A stretch of 64,000 nucleotides of DNA from the NCBI RefSeq assembly GCF_041860085.1, contig NZ_CP124747.1, positions 372,001 to 436,000 on the forward strand, in the 5' to 3' direction. This document shows positions 38,608 to 46,882 of the stretch, one piece after another. The position numbers were made by a program, and so were the translations under genes. Under the pieces are notes generated by a model that saw nothing but the letters and a program-made list of their open reading frames with translations, was not told the DNA's origin and made no database searches. Origin of the DNA: Schlesneria sp. DSM 10557. Lineage in GTDB: Bacteria > Planctomycetota > Planctomycetia > Planctomycetales > Planctomycetaceae. The stretch's first letter is position 1. Every line of letters starts with the position of its first letter.

Positions 38608-39480
38608 ATGTTTCACTTCCTCTGGCGACTTGTATCCGGCTCCATGTCCGAATTTGTCAACGACCGTGGTGCCCGTCTCGGAGCGGCCCTGGCGTTCTAC
38701 TCAACCTTTTCCGTTGCACCGTTGCTGGTGATCTCAATCGGTATTGCCAGTCTGTTTTTCGGAGCCGATGCCGTCCAGGGACAGCTCAAACAGCAGTTGG
38801 ATGGATTCGTCGGTGAAGACAGTGCCGAGGGGATCCAGGCCATGATCACTGCGGCGAGTAAAGAAAAGCATGTCGGCCTGGTCTCTTCGATCCTGGGAGT
38901 CGTCGCGCTGTTGTTTGGAGCGACAGGAGTCTTCGTCGAGCTCAAAGATTCGATGAATACGATCTGGGGAGTTAAAGTGAAACCCGGCCTGGGAGTCTGG
39001 GGACTGGTGAAAGACCGGGCCCTATCGTTTGCCATGGTCCTGTCAATCGGGTTTCTGCTGCTGGTTTCGCTTTGCCTCAGCACCCTGCTGTCGACCATCA
39101 GTCACTGGATCGACGTGCCTGTGTTGTCGCCGCAGATTGTCGATTACGTCAGCTCGTCTGTCGTGATCCCGATTCTGTTCATGTTTATCTTCAAATTCCT
39201 GCCGGATGCGCACGTGAAATGGCAGGATGTCTGGATCGGTGCCATTGTGACGTCGTTGCTCTTCACATTCGGCCGGTACTTGATTGGATTGTACCTCGCG
39301 AAAGCGGCAGTCTCGTCAGCGTATGGGGCGGCCGGATCGCTGGCCGTGTTTCTGTTGTGGACATATTACTCGTCGCAGATCCTGTTTTTCGGTGCGGAGT
39401 TCACACAGGTCTATGCCCAGTTGCGGGGCCATCATATTGTTCCCACTGAACATGCCGTCACGGCAGAGCCTGAAGAATAG
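38608..39480 (+). CDS. YihY/UPF0761 (BrkB-like) inner membrane protein
   Basis: The protein has 290 residues if it starts at ATG 38608, which follows AGGAG at ten bases. The frame is open upstream to 38437, but that part is polar and unlike the family. YihY marks are present: LGAALAFYSTFSVAPLLVISIG, the loop with GVFVELKDSMNTIWGVK, and AYGAAGSLAVFLLWTYYSSQILFFGAEFTQVYA near the end. Six membrane helices are predicted. The function of YihY/BrkB proteins is unclear; proposed roles include transport. There is no partner gene. Confidence 0.85.
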   Translation: MFHFLWRLVSGSMSEFVNDRGARLGAALAFYSTFSVAPLLVISIGIASLFFGADAVQGQLKQQLDGFVGEDSAEGIQAMITAASKEKHVGLVSSILGVVALLFGATGVFVELKDSMNTIWGVKVKPGLGVWGLVKDRALSFAMVLSIGFLLLVSLCLSTLLSTISHWIDVPVLSPQIVDYVSSSVVIPILFMFIFKFLPDAHVKWQDVWIGAIVTSLLFTFGRYLIGLYLAKAAVSSAYGAAGSLAVFLLWTYYSSQILFFGAEFTQVYAQLRGHHIVPTEHAVTAEPEE

Positions 39481-39619
39481 CCGGATGGAACTTGAGAGAA
39501 GTCTCGACTCTGATTCGCTGTTGTCCAGTCATTCGCTGCAGTCGAGTCGCGACCGGCCCGGTGATTATTCATGCTTCTGGAGGGCCCCGTAGTGCGAACG
39601 ATCCGTCAGGAAAAACGCG

Positions 39620-39946
39620 TTAAGAGAACGAGCGCGCCGATGGCCATCGCCACAAGCCGACGATCTCAAGTGAACTGAGACTTTCCTGAAAGAAGACGAC
39701 TCCAATCGTGGTCAGCAGGAGAACCATTGAGACAGAGTAGACCACGCTGACGGTCGCGAGCTTGAGTTGCTTCATCACGAACACCCAACCAAAGGCGGTG
39801 GATGCGTACAAAACGAAACCGACGTAAAACCAGGGGGACCGGAGGGAATCCTTCTGCTGGCTCGCCAGTTTCAGAAAGTAGTCCCCACAGACTCCGACAA
39901 TGCGGAAAGCCAGAGTGACGATGATCGCCAGGTTCGACTGTTGCAT
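39620..39946 (-). CDS. EamA/SMR-like small membrane transporter, C-terminal frameshift
   Basis: The 108-residue protein has helices at about 6-24 (LAIIVTLAFRIVGVCGDYFL), about 38-58 (FYVGFVLYASTAFGWVF) and about 66-86 (VSVVYSVSMVLLLTTIGVVFF), followed by QESLSSLEIVG, the end pattern of EamA or small multidrug-resistance-type proteins. After LEIVGL the frame turns to WRWPSARSFS and stops. One added base near 39651-39655 would instead give VAMAIGALVLLTRFS, a perfect fourth helix, stopping at 39606. So the gene has either a real one-base deletion that removes the last helix or a sequencing error. The substrate is unknown. Confidence 0.7.
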   Translation of the reverse strand: MQQSNLAIIVTLAFRIVGVCGDYFLKLASQQKDSLRSPWFYVGFVLYASTAFGWVFVMKQLKLATVSVVYSVSMVLLLTTIGVVFFQESLSSLEIVGLWRWPSARSFS

Positions 39947-40082
39947 TGGCCACAGTTCTGTGAGGAGACTGTTCTGCTACGGGCGTTGAGGACTGAAGTT
40001 CACAAAAGTTCGGGGGCTTCGTGAATCAGAGTTCGTACGAAGCCCTCATATGGCAGCGAACGATTTCTCGCCTCCGCTGAAA

Positions 40083-41441
40083 CTATCCCACCAGTTCCGG
40101 GATGGGGCGATGGCCGTCGATCAGGTAGCGTGGTCTTCCCCCCGGATCGCGTACGGTGGCGGTTTCAACGTCGACCCCCAGATTATGATAGAGCGTCGCG
40201 AGAACTTCGCAGTAATGGACAGGGCGCGATTGAGCCGATTCAGCAAGACGGTTCGTTGATCCGATTACTTGCCCCGTCTTCATCCCCCCGCCGGCCAGCA
40301 GTGCACAACTGACCTGCGGCCAGTGGTCGCGGCCAGCCGTTGCATTGATGCGAGGTGTTCGTCCAAACTCACCCCATGCGACCACACTGACGTCATCGGC
40401 CATCCCACGCTCGTGCAGGTCGTCGACGAGAGCCGTAATTGCCTGGTCGAAGACAGGGAAGACCTTCCTTCCGAATGCAAAGTTGGAACCGTGCCAGTCA
40501 AAATCGGCGAACGAGACGGTCACGCAGCGGACACCCGCTTCGACCAGTCGTCGCGCCATCAGGAATCGCGACACGAGCGCCCGGTACCCCAGATTAGAGT
40601 AGGGCAGAATCTGAAGATCATCTGCGCCGTATCGTTCGCGGACCTTGGGGTCTTCCCGGTCCAGGTCCAGTGCCTGCATCACACGACTGGAAGTCAGGAC
40701 GTCGAGTGCCTGATCGACATGGGTTTCCATGCCGCCGATATGGCGGTGTGCATCTGCCTCGTGGCGGAAGCGATCGAACGACGTCAGCAGCATCCGGCGA
40801 TCATCCATCCGTGGTGCCAGACTTTCGTTGAGCACCATGTTGGCACGCGTGTCGCCATCAGGCCGGAAGGGCTGGTGGACTGATCCCAGGAACCCTGGTC
40901 CTCCCACGTTATACGGAAGATGCTGCATCATGTCCGAGAGATCTGCGACGGCAGGAACCGCTCGATGTGTCTGTCCCTGCAGGGCCGAGATCATCGAACC
41001 AAAGTGGGGTGCTCCTCCGGGAATCTTGTTTCCGTAGGGGGCTCCGGTAACGCACAGGTTTGAGGCGTGGGCACCATCGGACCCGACAAGTGAACGAATG
41101 ATCGCAAACTTGTCCATCCGCTGAGCCAGTCGTGGCATCAGTTCGCAAATTTCGATCCCCGGGACCGAGGTCGCAATCGGATCAAATTCTCCCCGAACTT
41201 CCGCAGGGGCATCCGGCTTCAGGTCATACATGTCCTGGTGGGGCGGGCCCCCCGGCATATAGATCATGATCGCACTGCGTTGACGGGAGGTCGAAGGCTG
41301 ATTGCCGCTCGAAGAATGTTCGGCTTGTAACAGGCGGGGAAGCGTCAACCCCCCCATGAAGAGTCCGCCGACCTGGAGGAAGGACCGGCGCGTGACTTTG
41401 TCACAAAAACGCGAGATTCGGGGGCCCGTCAATGTCAACAT
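40083..41441 (-). CDS. DUF1501 family protein, Tat-type signal
   Basis: The protein has 452 residues from ATG 41441, with GGAG upstream. The N-terminal twin-arginine segment is TRRSFLQVGGLFMGGLTLP. The family motifs are AIMIYMPGGPPHQDMYDLKP, DAPAEVRGEFDPI, SFADFDWHGSNF, AWGEFGRTPRIN and GRDHWPQVSCALLAGGGMK. It is exported and of unknown biochemical role, with an alkaline-phosphatase-like fold. It differs clearly in sequence from the DUF1501 protein at 15.7 kb. No PSD1 partner is adjacent: the nearest neighbours are an EamA-like gene and a TfoX-N gene. Confidence 0.88.
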   Translation of the reverse strand: MLTLTGPRISRFCDKVTRRSFLQVGGLFMGGLTLPRLLQAEHSSSGNQPSTSRQRSAIMIYMPGGPPHQDMYDLKPDAPAEVRGEFDPIATSVPGIEICELMPRLAQRMDKFAIIRSLVGSDGAHASNLCVTGAPYGNKIPGGAPHFGSMISALQGQTHRAVPAVADLSDMMQHLPYNVGGPGFLGSVHQPFRPDGDTRANMVLNESLAPRMDDRRMLLTSFDRFRHEADAHRHIGGMETHVDQALDVLTSSRVMQALDLDREDPKVRERYGADDLQILPYSNLGYRALVSRFLMARRLVEAGVRCVTVSFADFDWHGSNFAFGRKVFPVFDQAITALVDDLHERGMADDVSVVAWGEFGRTPRINATAGRDHWPQVSCALLAGGGMKTGQVIGSTNRLAESAQSRPVHYCEVLATLYHNLGVDVETATVRDPGGRPRYLIDGHRPIPELVG

Positions 41442-41596
41442 CAGCAACTTCTCCAATCGCAGGACATCAGTCGTATCACCGCATAATACATCAACCGTCG
41501 TTTACGGGAAACGTTCGTCGGCAAAAAACCAGCCCGCCTCCCTTTGTCCTTCCGAATGGCGTTATTCGTCTCCCGTGGGGATTCGCCGAAACGCGA

Positions 41597-41926
41597 CTAT
41601 TTCTTCGGCAGTCTCTTCACAAAGGATGTCGCTCGATCAATCCACCCCTTCAATTGATCGTCGTCTTCGACCGCCGGCGGTTCGACAAGGACCCAGTTCC
41701 GCATTCTCTTGCCGGTGATATCGAAAGGACGAACAAACGGCTCCCGAAGTGCCAGTTCTGACTCCTCTCTACCAAGCCGTGCAATCAGACAATCCTTTCG
41801 AACGCCGGTGAGCAGGTTGCCGTTCAGCAGGAAGCACTGGCAGCCGAACATTTTTTTCGGTTCGATCCCCTTTTTACGAGCGAGCATGTTCCGGATACGA
41901 CTCGCAAGAATTTCATCGTAGGCCAT
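41597..41926 (-). CDS. TfoX N-terminal domain protein
   Basis: The protein has 109 residues from ATG 41926, with GGAGG at six bases, which decides the start. It matches the stand-alone TfoX_N domain: MAYDEILASRIRNMLARK, KKMFGCQCFLLNGNLLTGV, then PFVRPFDITGKRMRNWVLVEP and the end LKGWIDRATSFVKRLPKK. In gamma-proteobacteria TfoX/Sxy has a role in competence regulation, but single-domain versions are widespread with unknown role. It is divergent from the MerR-type regulator. Confidence 0.88.
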   Translation of the reverse strand: MAYDEILASRIRNMLARKKGIEPKKMFGCQCFLLNGNLLTGVRKDCLIARLGREESELALREPFVRPFDITGKRMRNWVLVEPPAVEDDDQLKGWIDRATSFVKRLPKK

Positions 41927-42107
41927 GAATACCTCCAAAAGATACGACGCATCCGGTGATCGAGTGACTCGAGCCTCCCTGTTTGAGCAGGGCAGGGGGG
42001 GAAGCTATTTATGGTCTGAGTCGTGAGCGGGAATGGGATATTGAGTTCACGTATCGTACAGTTCGCGGCAGCGGGCGTCTTTCGAATCTCCTTCCCTGAT
42101 TTGTGCC

Positions 42108-42139
42108 TTGACTTTGGAGTATACTCGAGAGTGTAAGAT
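42108..42139 (+). promoter_or_regulatory. MerR-type promoter/operator with 20-bp spacer
   Basis: -35 TTGACT (42108-42113) and -10 TAAGAT (42134-42139) are separated by a 20-bp spacer that contains the perfect palindrome GAGTATACTC (42117-42126). An overlong 19-20-bp spacer with a central dyad is the hallmark of promoters activated by MerR-family proteins, which underwind the DNA. The site precedes the merR-like gene and the nitric oxide reductase gene. Confidence 0.75.
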
Positions 42140-42186
42140 CTCGGCGTCAATTGAGGTCCGCCCGGGGGTCCACGAAGGGGCTGTCG

Positions 42187-42585
42187 ATGAAAGCGATGAA
42201 AATTGGCGAGATCGCCAGACTCTCGGATACAGGGATCGACACGATTCGGTTCTATGAACGGCAAGGTCTGCTGCAGGAACCCGAACGTCGTCCGTCCGGC
42301 TACCGACTTTACTATGAGAGAACTGTAGAGCGGTTGAAGTACATCAGGCGCGCGAAGGAGCTGGGGTTCACGCTGGCCCAGATACGCGAGTTGCTCGACC
42401 TGTCGTTCGTCAACCCTTCCTGCTGCGAGCAAATACGCCAGCGGGCCGAAGCGAAAGTTTGCGACATCGAGGAGAAGATCCAGTCACTTCAGCAGATGAA
42501 ACGTTCACTCAGCAAGATTGTGAAACGCTGCCGTAGTAATAGACACTCCCACGATTGCCCACTCGTTCATAAGTCAGTCGAATGA
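42187..42585 (+). CDS. MerR-family (metal/thiol-type) transcriptional regulator
   Basis: The protein has 132 residues from ATG 42187. The N-terminal winged helix has MKIGEIARLSDTGIDTIRFYERQGLL, then RRPSGYRLYYERTVERLKYIRRAKELGFTLAQIRELL. A dimerisation helix follows (AKVCDIEEKIQSLQQMKRSL). Cysteines in NPSCCEQI, AKVC, KRC and HDC near the C-terminus resemble the ZntR/CueR-type effector site, so a metal or reactive thiol signal is likely. A MerR-type promoter lies just upstream. The next gene, 39 bases downstream, is nitric oxide reductase, suggesting that the regulator controls the NO detoxification genes. Confidence 0.88.
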   Translation: MKAMKIGEIARLSDTGIDTIRFYERQGLLQEPERRPSGYRLYYERTVERLKYIRRAKELGFTLAQIRELLDLSFVNPSCCEQIRQRAEAKVCDIEEKIQSLQQMKRSLSKIVKRCRSNRHSHDCPLVHKSVE

Positions 42586-42624
42586 GCTCAGTCACCGACA
42601 GTAGACCTCCAGCAGGGGCTTTTC

Positions 42625-44853
42625 ATGAAGCGATTGTGGACCGCATTTATCCTTGTCATGGTTCTCTCCTTTCTCGTGCTCGGCTGGATCGGGACTCGCA
42701 TTTACCAAGAGATGCCCCCGATTCCGTCCAAAGTCACCACGACAGAGGGCCGGCTGCTGATCGACGAAGGTGAAATTCAGGCGGGGCAGGGTGTCTGGCA
42801 GTCACTGGGCGGGATGGAAGTCGGTTCGGTCTGGGGGCACGGAAGTTATGTGGCACCCGACTGGACTGCGGATTGGCTCCATCGCGAGGCGGTATTCATT
42901 CTTGACCGCTGGGCCACTGCGGACTTTGGAGCCCCGTTTGCCGACCTCGACAGTGAAAAACAGGCTCAACTTCAAGGACGGCTCGCGAAGATCATTCGGA
43001 CGAACACCTACGATCCGTCGACCCAGACCATCCTCATTGATCCTGTTCGAGCGGAGGCGTTTGAATCGAATCTTGCGCATTACTCGGAGGTGTTTATCAA
43101 TGGTCGAGCCGACTACGCCATCCCCGCGGGAGCGGTGAGCAGCCCGGATCGCCTGCGGAAACTCGCGGCATTTTTCTTCTGGACATCGTGGGGAGCCAGT
43201 ACGAATCGTCCGGATCAGGACGTGACGTTCACAAACAACTGGCCCTATGAACCACTGGTCGGCAATCGTCCAACCGGCGATACCGTTGTCTGGACTGGCG
43301 TGAGCATCATCATGCTGCTGGCGGGGATTTCGGCCATGGTCTGGTGGCACGCGGCTAAAAAGCACGAAGAGGAAGTGACGCCATTGCCTGAAGCGGACCC
43401 CCTCGGTCAATGGGTCGCCACCCCCTCACAGCAGGCGACGGTCAAGTATTTCTGGGTCGTCTCGGCTCTGATTCTCGTGCAGATGCTGCTCGGGGTTGTC
43501 ACGGCCCACTATGGGGTGGAGGGGGATGGTTTCTACGGGATTCCCCTGTCGGAGTGGTTGCCGTATAGCGTGACCCGAACGTGGCATATTCAGATGGGCT
43601 TATTCTGGATCGCCACAGCCTGGCTGGCGGCGGGATTATTCATCGGACCTCTGGTCAGCGAACACGAACCACCCGGACAGCGATTGGGCGTGAACATTCT
43701 GTTCGCAGCGCTACTACTTGTCGTGGTCGGGTCGCTCACGGGTGAACTGCTGAGCGTTCACAATAAACTCTCGGACACCGTGTCGTTCTACTTTGGACAC
43801 CAGGGATATGAGTACGTCGATTTAGGGCGTGTCTGGCAAATCGCTCTGTTTGCAGGTCTACTGCTGTGGCTCGTCCTGATGATTCGAGTGCTGCTTCCGG
43901 CGTTGCGGCGAACAGGCGAGCAGAAACAACTGGTAACGTTGCTGGCGGTGGCCAGCGGCGCGATCGCCTTATTTTACGGCGCGGGGCTCACCTGGGGTCA
44001 GCATTCGCACCTGTCGATGGTCGAGTACTGGCGGTGGTGGGTTGTGCACCTCTGGGTGGAAGGTTTTTTTGAGGTCTTTGCCACGACCGTGATCGCCTTT
44101 TTCTTTATGCGTCTCGGCCTGGTTCGACCCGGCATCGCTGCTGCCTCAGCCTTATTGTCGGCAACGATTTTTCTTTCGGGGGGCATTATCGGAACTTGTC
44201 ACCATCTGTACTTTTCTGGAACCCCAACGGTGGCGCTCGCCTGGGGATCCGTGTTTAGTGCCCTGGAGGTCGTACCGCTCACACTGCTGGGGTTTGATGC
44301 AATGGAAGACCTGCGTCGGTCACGGCTGACGAAATGGGTGGGACAGTACAAATGGCCGATCTACTTCTTCGTGGCGGTTGCCTTCTGGAACATGATCGGT
44401 GCAGGCTTGTTTGGATTCATGATCAACCCGCCCATTGCTCTTTACTATATGCAAGGACTGAATACCACGCCGCTGCATGGACATGCCGCTCTGTTCGGTG
44501 TCTATGGGATGCTTGGGATCGGACTGATGCTGGTCTGTCTGCGAGCGTTGATTCCCGGGCGCGAATGGAATGACGGGTGGCTTCGCTTCTCTTTCTGGTC
44601 GCTCAACATTGGGCTCGCAGCGATGTGTCTGCTGAGTCTGTTGCCCGTGGGACTGATGCAGACCTGGGCCTCTGTCGAACACGGGTACTGGTACTCACGT
44701 AGCGCCGAATTTATGCAAACCGAACTCATGCAGTGGCTCCGCTGGCTGCGTGTTCCCGGTGATACGGTCTTTTTCCTCGGTGCCCTGGCTCTTGTCTGGT
44801 TCGTCGCAGGATTGAAGACAGGCCATTCATTCCGGAAGGCGGAAACTCCATGA
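42625..44853 (+). CDS. norZ: Quinol-dependent nitric oxide reductase (qNOR)
   Basis: The 742-residue protein fuses a NorC-like N-terminal extension (one helix, then a periplasmic domain with GQGVWQSLGGMEVGSVWGHGSYVAPDW and no haem c CxxCH) to the 12-helix NorB core. The haem and FeB ligands are visible: His in TRTWHIQMGLFW, HLWVEGFFEVF (His and Glu of the active site), GTCHHLYFSG (His pair) and the late HGHAALFGVYG. The absence of CxxCH and the single-chain form define the quinol type. It reduces NO to N2O at the cytoplasmic membrane, mainly for detoxification or denitrification. AGGGG precedes the ATG, and it overlaps the next gene by 4 bases (ATGA). Confidence 0.94.
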   Translation: MKRLWTAFILVMVLSFLVLGWIGTRIYQEMPPIPSKVTTTEGRLLIDEGEIQAGQGVWQSLGGMEVGSVWGHGSYVAPDWTADWLHREAVFILDRWATADFGAPFADLDSEKQAQLQGRLAKIIRTNTYDPSTQTILIDPVRAEAFESNLAHYSEVFINGRADYAIPAGAVSSPDRLRKLAAFFFWTSWGASTNRPDQDVTFTNNWPYEPLVGNRPTGDTVVWTGVSIIMLLAGISAMVWWHAAKKHEEEVTPLPEADPLGQWVATPSQQATVKYFWVVSALILVQMLLGVVTAHYGVEGDGFYGIPLSEWLPYSVTRTWHIQMGLFWIATAWLAAGLFIGPLVSEHEPPGQRLGVNILFAALLLVVVGSLTGELLSVHNKLSDTVSFYFGHQGYEYVDLGRVWQIALFAGLLLWLVLMIRVLLPALRRTGEQKQLVTLLAVASGAIALFYGAGLTWGQHSHLSMVEYWRWWVVHLWVEGFFEVFATTVIAFFFMRLGLVRPGIAAASALLSATIFLSGGIIGTCHHLYFSGTPTVALAWGSVFSALEVVPLTLLGFDAMEDLRRSRLTKWVGQYKWPIYFFVAVAFWNMIGAGLFGFMINPPIALYYMQGLNTTPLHGHAALFGVYGMLGIGLMLVCLRALIPGREWNDGWLRFSFWSLNIGLAAMCLLSLLPVGLMQTWASVEHGYWYSRSAEFMQTELMQWLRWLRVPGDTVFFLGALALVWFVAGLKTGHSFRKAETP

Positions 44854-45044
44854 CATCCTGTGACCTCGATACTTCCGTGCCGGACTGGATTATCGAACAT
44901 CCCGAGACACTGACGGTCTTTCAGAAACTGGGCATCGATTCGTCCTGTGGCGGAAAGTCGCTCAGATACGCGTGTCAGCAGGAAGGGCTCGATGCCTCAG
45001 TCGTCCTGGCAAAGCTGCATCAATGTCTGAGCAGCGATCAATGA
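44850..45044 (+). CDS. ScdA N-terminal (DUF542) mini-protein
   Basis: The 64-residue protein consists of the ScdA_N domain only: VPDWIIEHPETLTVFQKLGIDSSCGGKSL, then EGLDASVVLAKL. In full-length ScdA/YtfE/RIC proteins this domain precedes a haemerythrin-like di-iron domain that repairs iron-sulfur clusters damaged by NO. Here the di-iron part is absent. The start codon overlaps the nitric oxide reductase stop (ATGA), so translation is coupled. The conserved Cys in SSCGG is present. The role is likely in the NO response but not proven for the domain alone. Confidence 0.9.
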   Translation: MTSCDLDTSVPDWIIEHPETLTVFQKLGIDSSCGGKSLRYACQQEGLDASVVLAKLHQCLSSDQ

Positions 45045-45076
45045 GCCCGATGTAGTTGCTTCGAATAAGGAGATCG

Positions 45077-45409
45077 ATGATGGCGATACCTCATGCACAA
45101 CCGGGCGAAGTCATTAACGTACAGCCTCTCGGGAAAGAGCTGGCGGCTTCTCAGACACGGACGTTATTCAAGTCAGACAACATTGAAATCATTCGTCTGG
45201 TCATGGCGGCGGGTAAAGTGCTGGCAGAGCACAAGGCTCCGCGAGACATCACCGTACAGTGCCTTGAAGGGGTGATCGCCTTCACCGCAATGGGAAAAGT
45301 TCAGCAGCTCTCGGCGGGGCAGATGCTTTGTGTCGCCGCCGGAGAACCCCATTCCGTGGAGTGTCTTGAACCCGCGTCGTTTCTTTTGACACTCTATGGT
45401 CCCAAGTGA
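45077..45409 (+). CDS. Small cupin-domain protein
   Basis: The protein has 110 residues from ATG 45077 (a second ATG at 45080 has better spacing to AAGGAG at 45067-45072 and may be the true start). Cupin motif 1 is reduced: MAAGKVLAEHKAPRDITVQCLEG. Motif 2 is LSAGQMLCVAAGEPHSVECLE, with His as metal ligand. Small cupins of this kind accompany nitric oxide and anaerobic respiration genes in several bacteria. It lies 32 bases after the ScdA-N gene and probably belongs to the same operon. The substrate or ligand is unknown. Confidence 0.82.
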   Translation: MMAIPHAQPGEVINVQPLGKELAASQTRTLFKSDNIEIIRLVMAAGKVLAEHKAPRDITVQCLEGVIAFTAMGKVQQLSAGQMLCVAAGEPHSVECLEPASFLLTLYGPK

Positions 45410-45615
45410 AGGAGTCGACCAGTTGAGGTTCTCTCTGCTTCCGAAGCTGAGTTTTACTTCGTTGGAAGAGTGTACCTCTCGATAGGATCGGACTGGAGGC
45501 ACCAACTTTCACTCCTCGGGTTCACCGACCTTGATACACTATGGTGCAGGGTCGCTCGTGGTGACACGGGTACTGTGTGACAAATGCCGTCCAAGCGTGT
45601 TCAGGGACTTAAGGC

Positions 45616-46332
45616 ATGACAAGGCCCGTGCTGCAATCGATCCAGGTCGGGTTACCTCGGAAAATGGGGCTCGAGGGTGCCACTGATCCCATGGACCGAC
45701 CGTGGACAAGCGGATTTCAAAAGTCCCCGGTTCCCGGTCCGGTTCGAGTTGGCAGCACGAACGTGGAGGGAGACGGTCAGGCGGATCTCGAACACCACGG
45801 GGGGCCCGACAAGGCTGTTCTGGCCTATTCCGCAGATCACTATGCGCAATGGCGGCAGGTCCTCCAGAAGCCGGATCTTCCCTTCGGCGCATTCGGAGAA
45901 AATTTCACGATCGCGGGATTGAATGAGACAACCGTTTGTGTGGGAGACATCTGGCAACTGGGTGACGTTCGACTTCAGGTTTCTCAACCCCGGCAGCCCT
46001 GTTGGAAACTGGCCCGACGCTGGCGGATCAAGACACTGGCGCTGCAGGTTCAAGAATCGGGCCGTACCGGCTGGTACTTTCGAGTTTTGACGGAAGGGAT
46101 GATTACCCCTGGGTTGGGATTTCATCTCCAGGACCGGCCGTATCCGGACTGGACGATCGAACGGTCCAACCGAATCATGCACTTTGAAAAAGATGATCTG
46201 CGAGCAGCGGCTGAGCTTGCCGCGCTGGCTCCGCTGGCGACAAGCTGGAAATCCACGCTGATCAAGCGAGTCGAGAAAAACGCGAATCCCGATCCCAGCA
46301 AACGCTTGATCGGTCCGAACGAACATGGATGA
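45616..46332 (+). CDS. MOSC domain protein, YiiM-like
   Basis: The 238-residue protein has the YiiM-type layout: GFQKSPVPGPVRVGSTNVEG, then DGQADLEHHGGPDKAVLAYS, FGENFTIAGL, VGDIWQLGDVRLQVSQPRQPCWKL with the conserved Cys expected to bind sulfur or molybdenum cofactor ligands, and a C-terminal 3-alpha region. Relatives reduce N-hydroxylated compounds (YcbX/YiiM) with molybdenum cofactor. It lies downstream of the NO module with a gap of about 200 bases, so membership in that operon is uncertain. It is convergent with the DUF488 gene. Confidence 0.85.
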   Translation: MTRPVLQSIQVGLPRKMGLEGATDPMDRPWTSGFQKSPVPGPVRVGSTNVEGDGQADLEHHGGPDKAVLAYSADHYAQWRQVLQKPDLPFGAFGENFTIAGLNETTVCVGDIWQLGDVRLQVSQPRQPCWKLARRWRIKTLALQVQESGRTGWYFRVLTEGMITPGLGFHLQDRPYPDWTIERSNRIMHFEKDDLRAAAELAALAPLATSWKSTLIKRVEKNANPDPSKRLIGPNEHG

Positions 46333-46365
46333 TCGTCGCGCTACGATCAACATCCAGTCAGGTGT

Positions 46366-46722
46366 CTATCGGTGTGTCTCGAGGAAGTCTCTCAACGCGA
46401 TCGCGCTGTTGTGCTCCTGGTCATGAGACGAATACACCAGGGTGACCGCACCCTCCGCAGACTTCGCTCGCAGTGTCTCCAGCGGCGCCTGGTTGTGTCT
46501 CAGTTCCGCCCAGTAGCGTTGACGGAATTCGTCCCACTTCGCCGGGTCGTGCCCAAACCATTTGCGAAGTTCCGTGGTGGGAGCAATTTCCTTGAGCCAC
46601 AGATCGATTGCCCCCTTCTCCTTGCTCACCCCCCTCGGCCAAAGTCGCTCAACGAGAATGCGTGTTCCATCTTGACTGGATGGTTCGTCGTAGACACGTT
46701 TGAGAAAGATCATCACTCGCAT
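46366..46722 (-). CDS. DUF488 family protein (YeaO-like)
   Basis: The protein has 118 residues from ATG 46722 (46713 is an alternative). Family marks are KRVYDEPSSQDGTRILVERLWPRGVSK, then DLWLKEIAPTTELRKWFGHDPAKWDEFRQRYWAEL and VTLVYSSHDQEHNSAIALRDFL. The frame is open upstream, but that part does not match the family. The function is unknown, and it stands between MOSC and alcohol dehydrogenase genes. Confidence 0.88.
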   Translation of the reverse strand: MRVMIFLKRVYDEPSSQDGTRILVERLWPRGVSKEKGAIDLWLKEIAPTTELRKWFGHDPAKWDEFRQRYWAELRHNQAPLETLRAKSAEGAVTLVYSSHDQEHNSAIALRDFLETHR

Positions 46723-46882
46723 CCCGGTTATCAGTACAGTGCGGGGCACTTTCTCGGTTCCTGCTGTAGGAAAAAAGAGATACCGAGAAAGTACTTCCCC
46801 CGCAGTGCTGAGTCTATGCGAGACTGCAGTAGTCCCCCACGGGCCAGAATACGGAATTCGAGCCGTTCTGCCCACCACTTCG

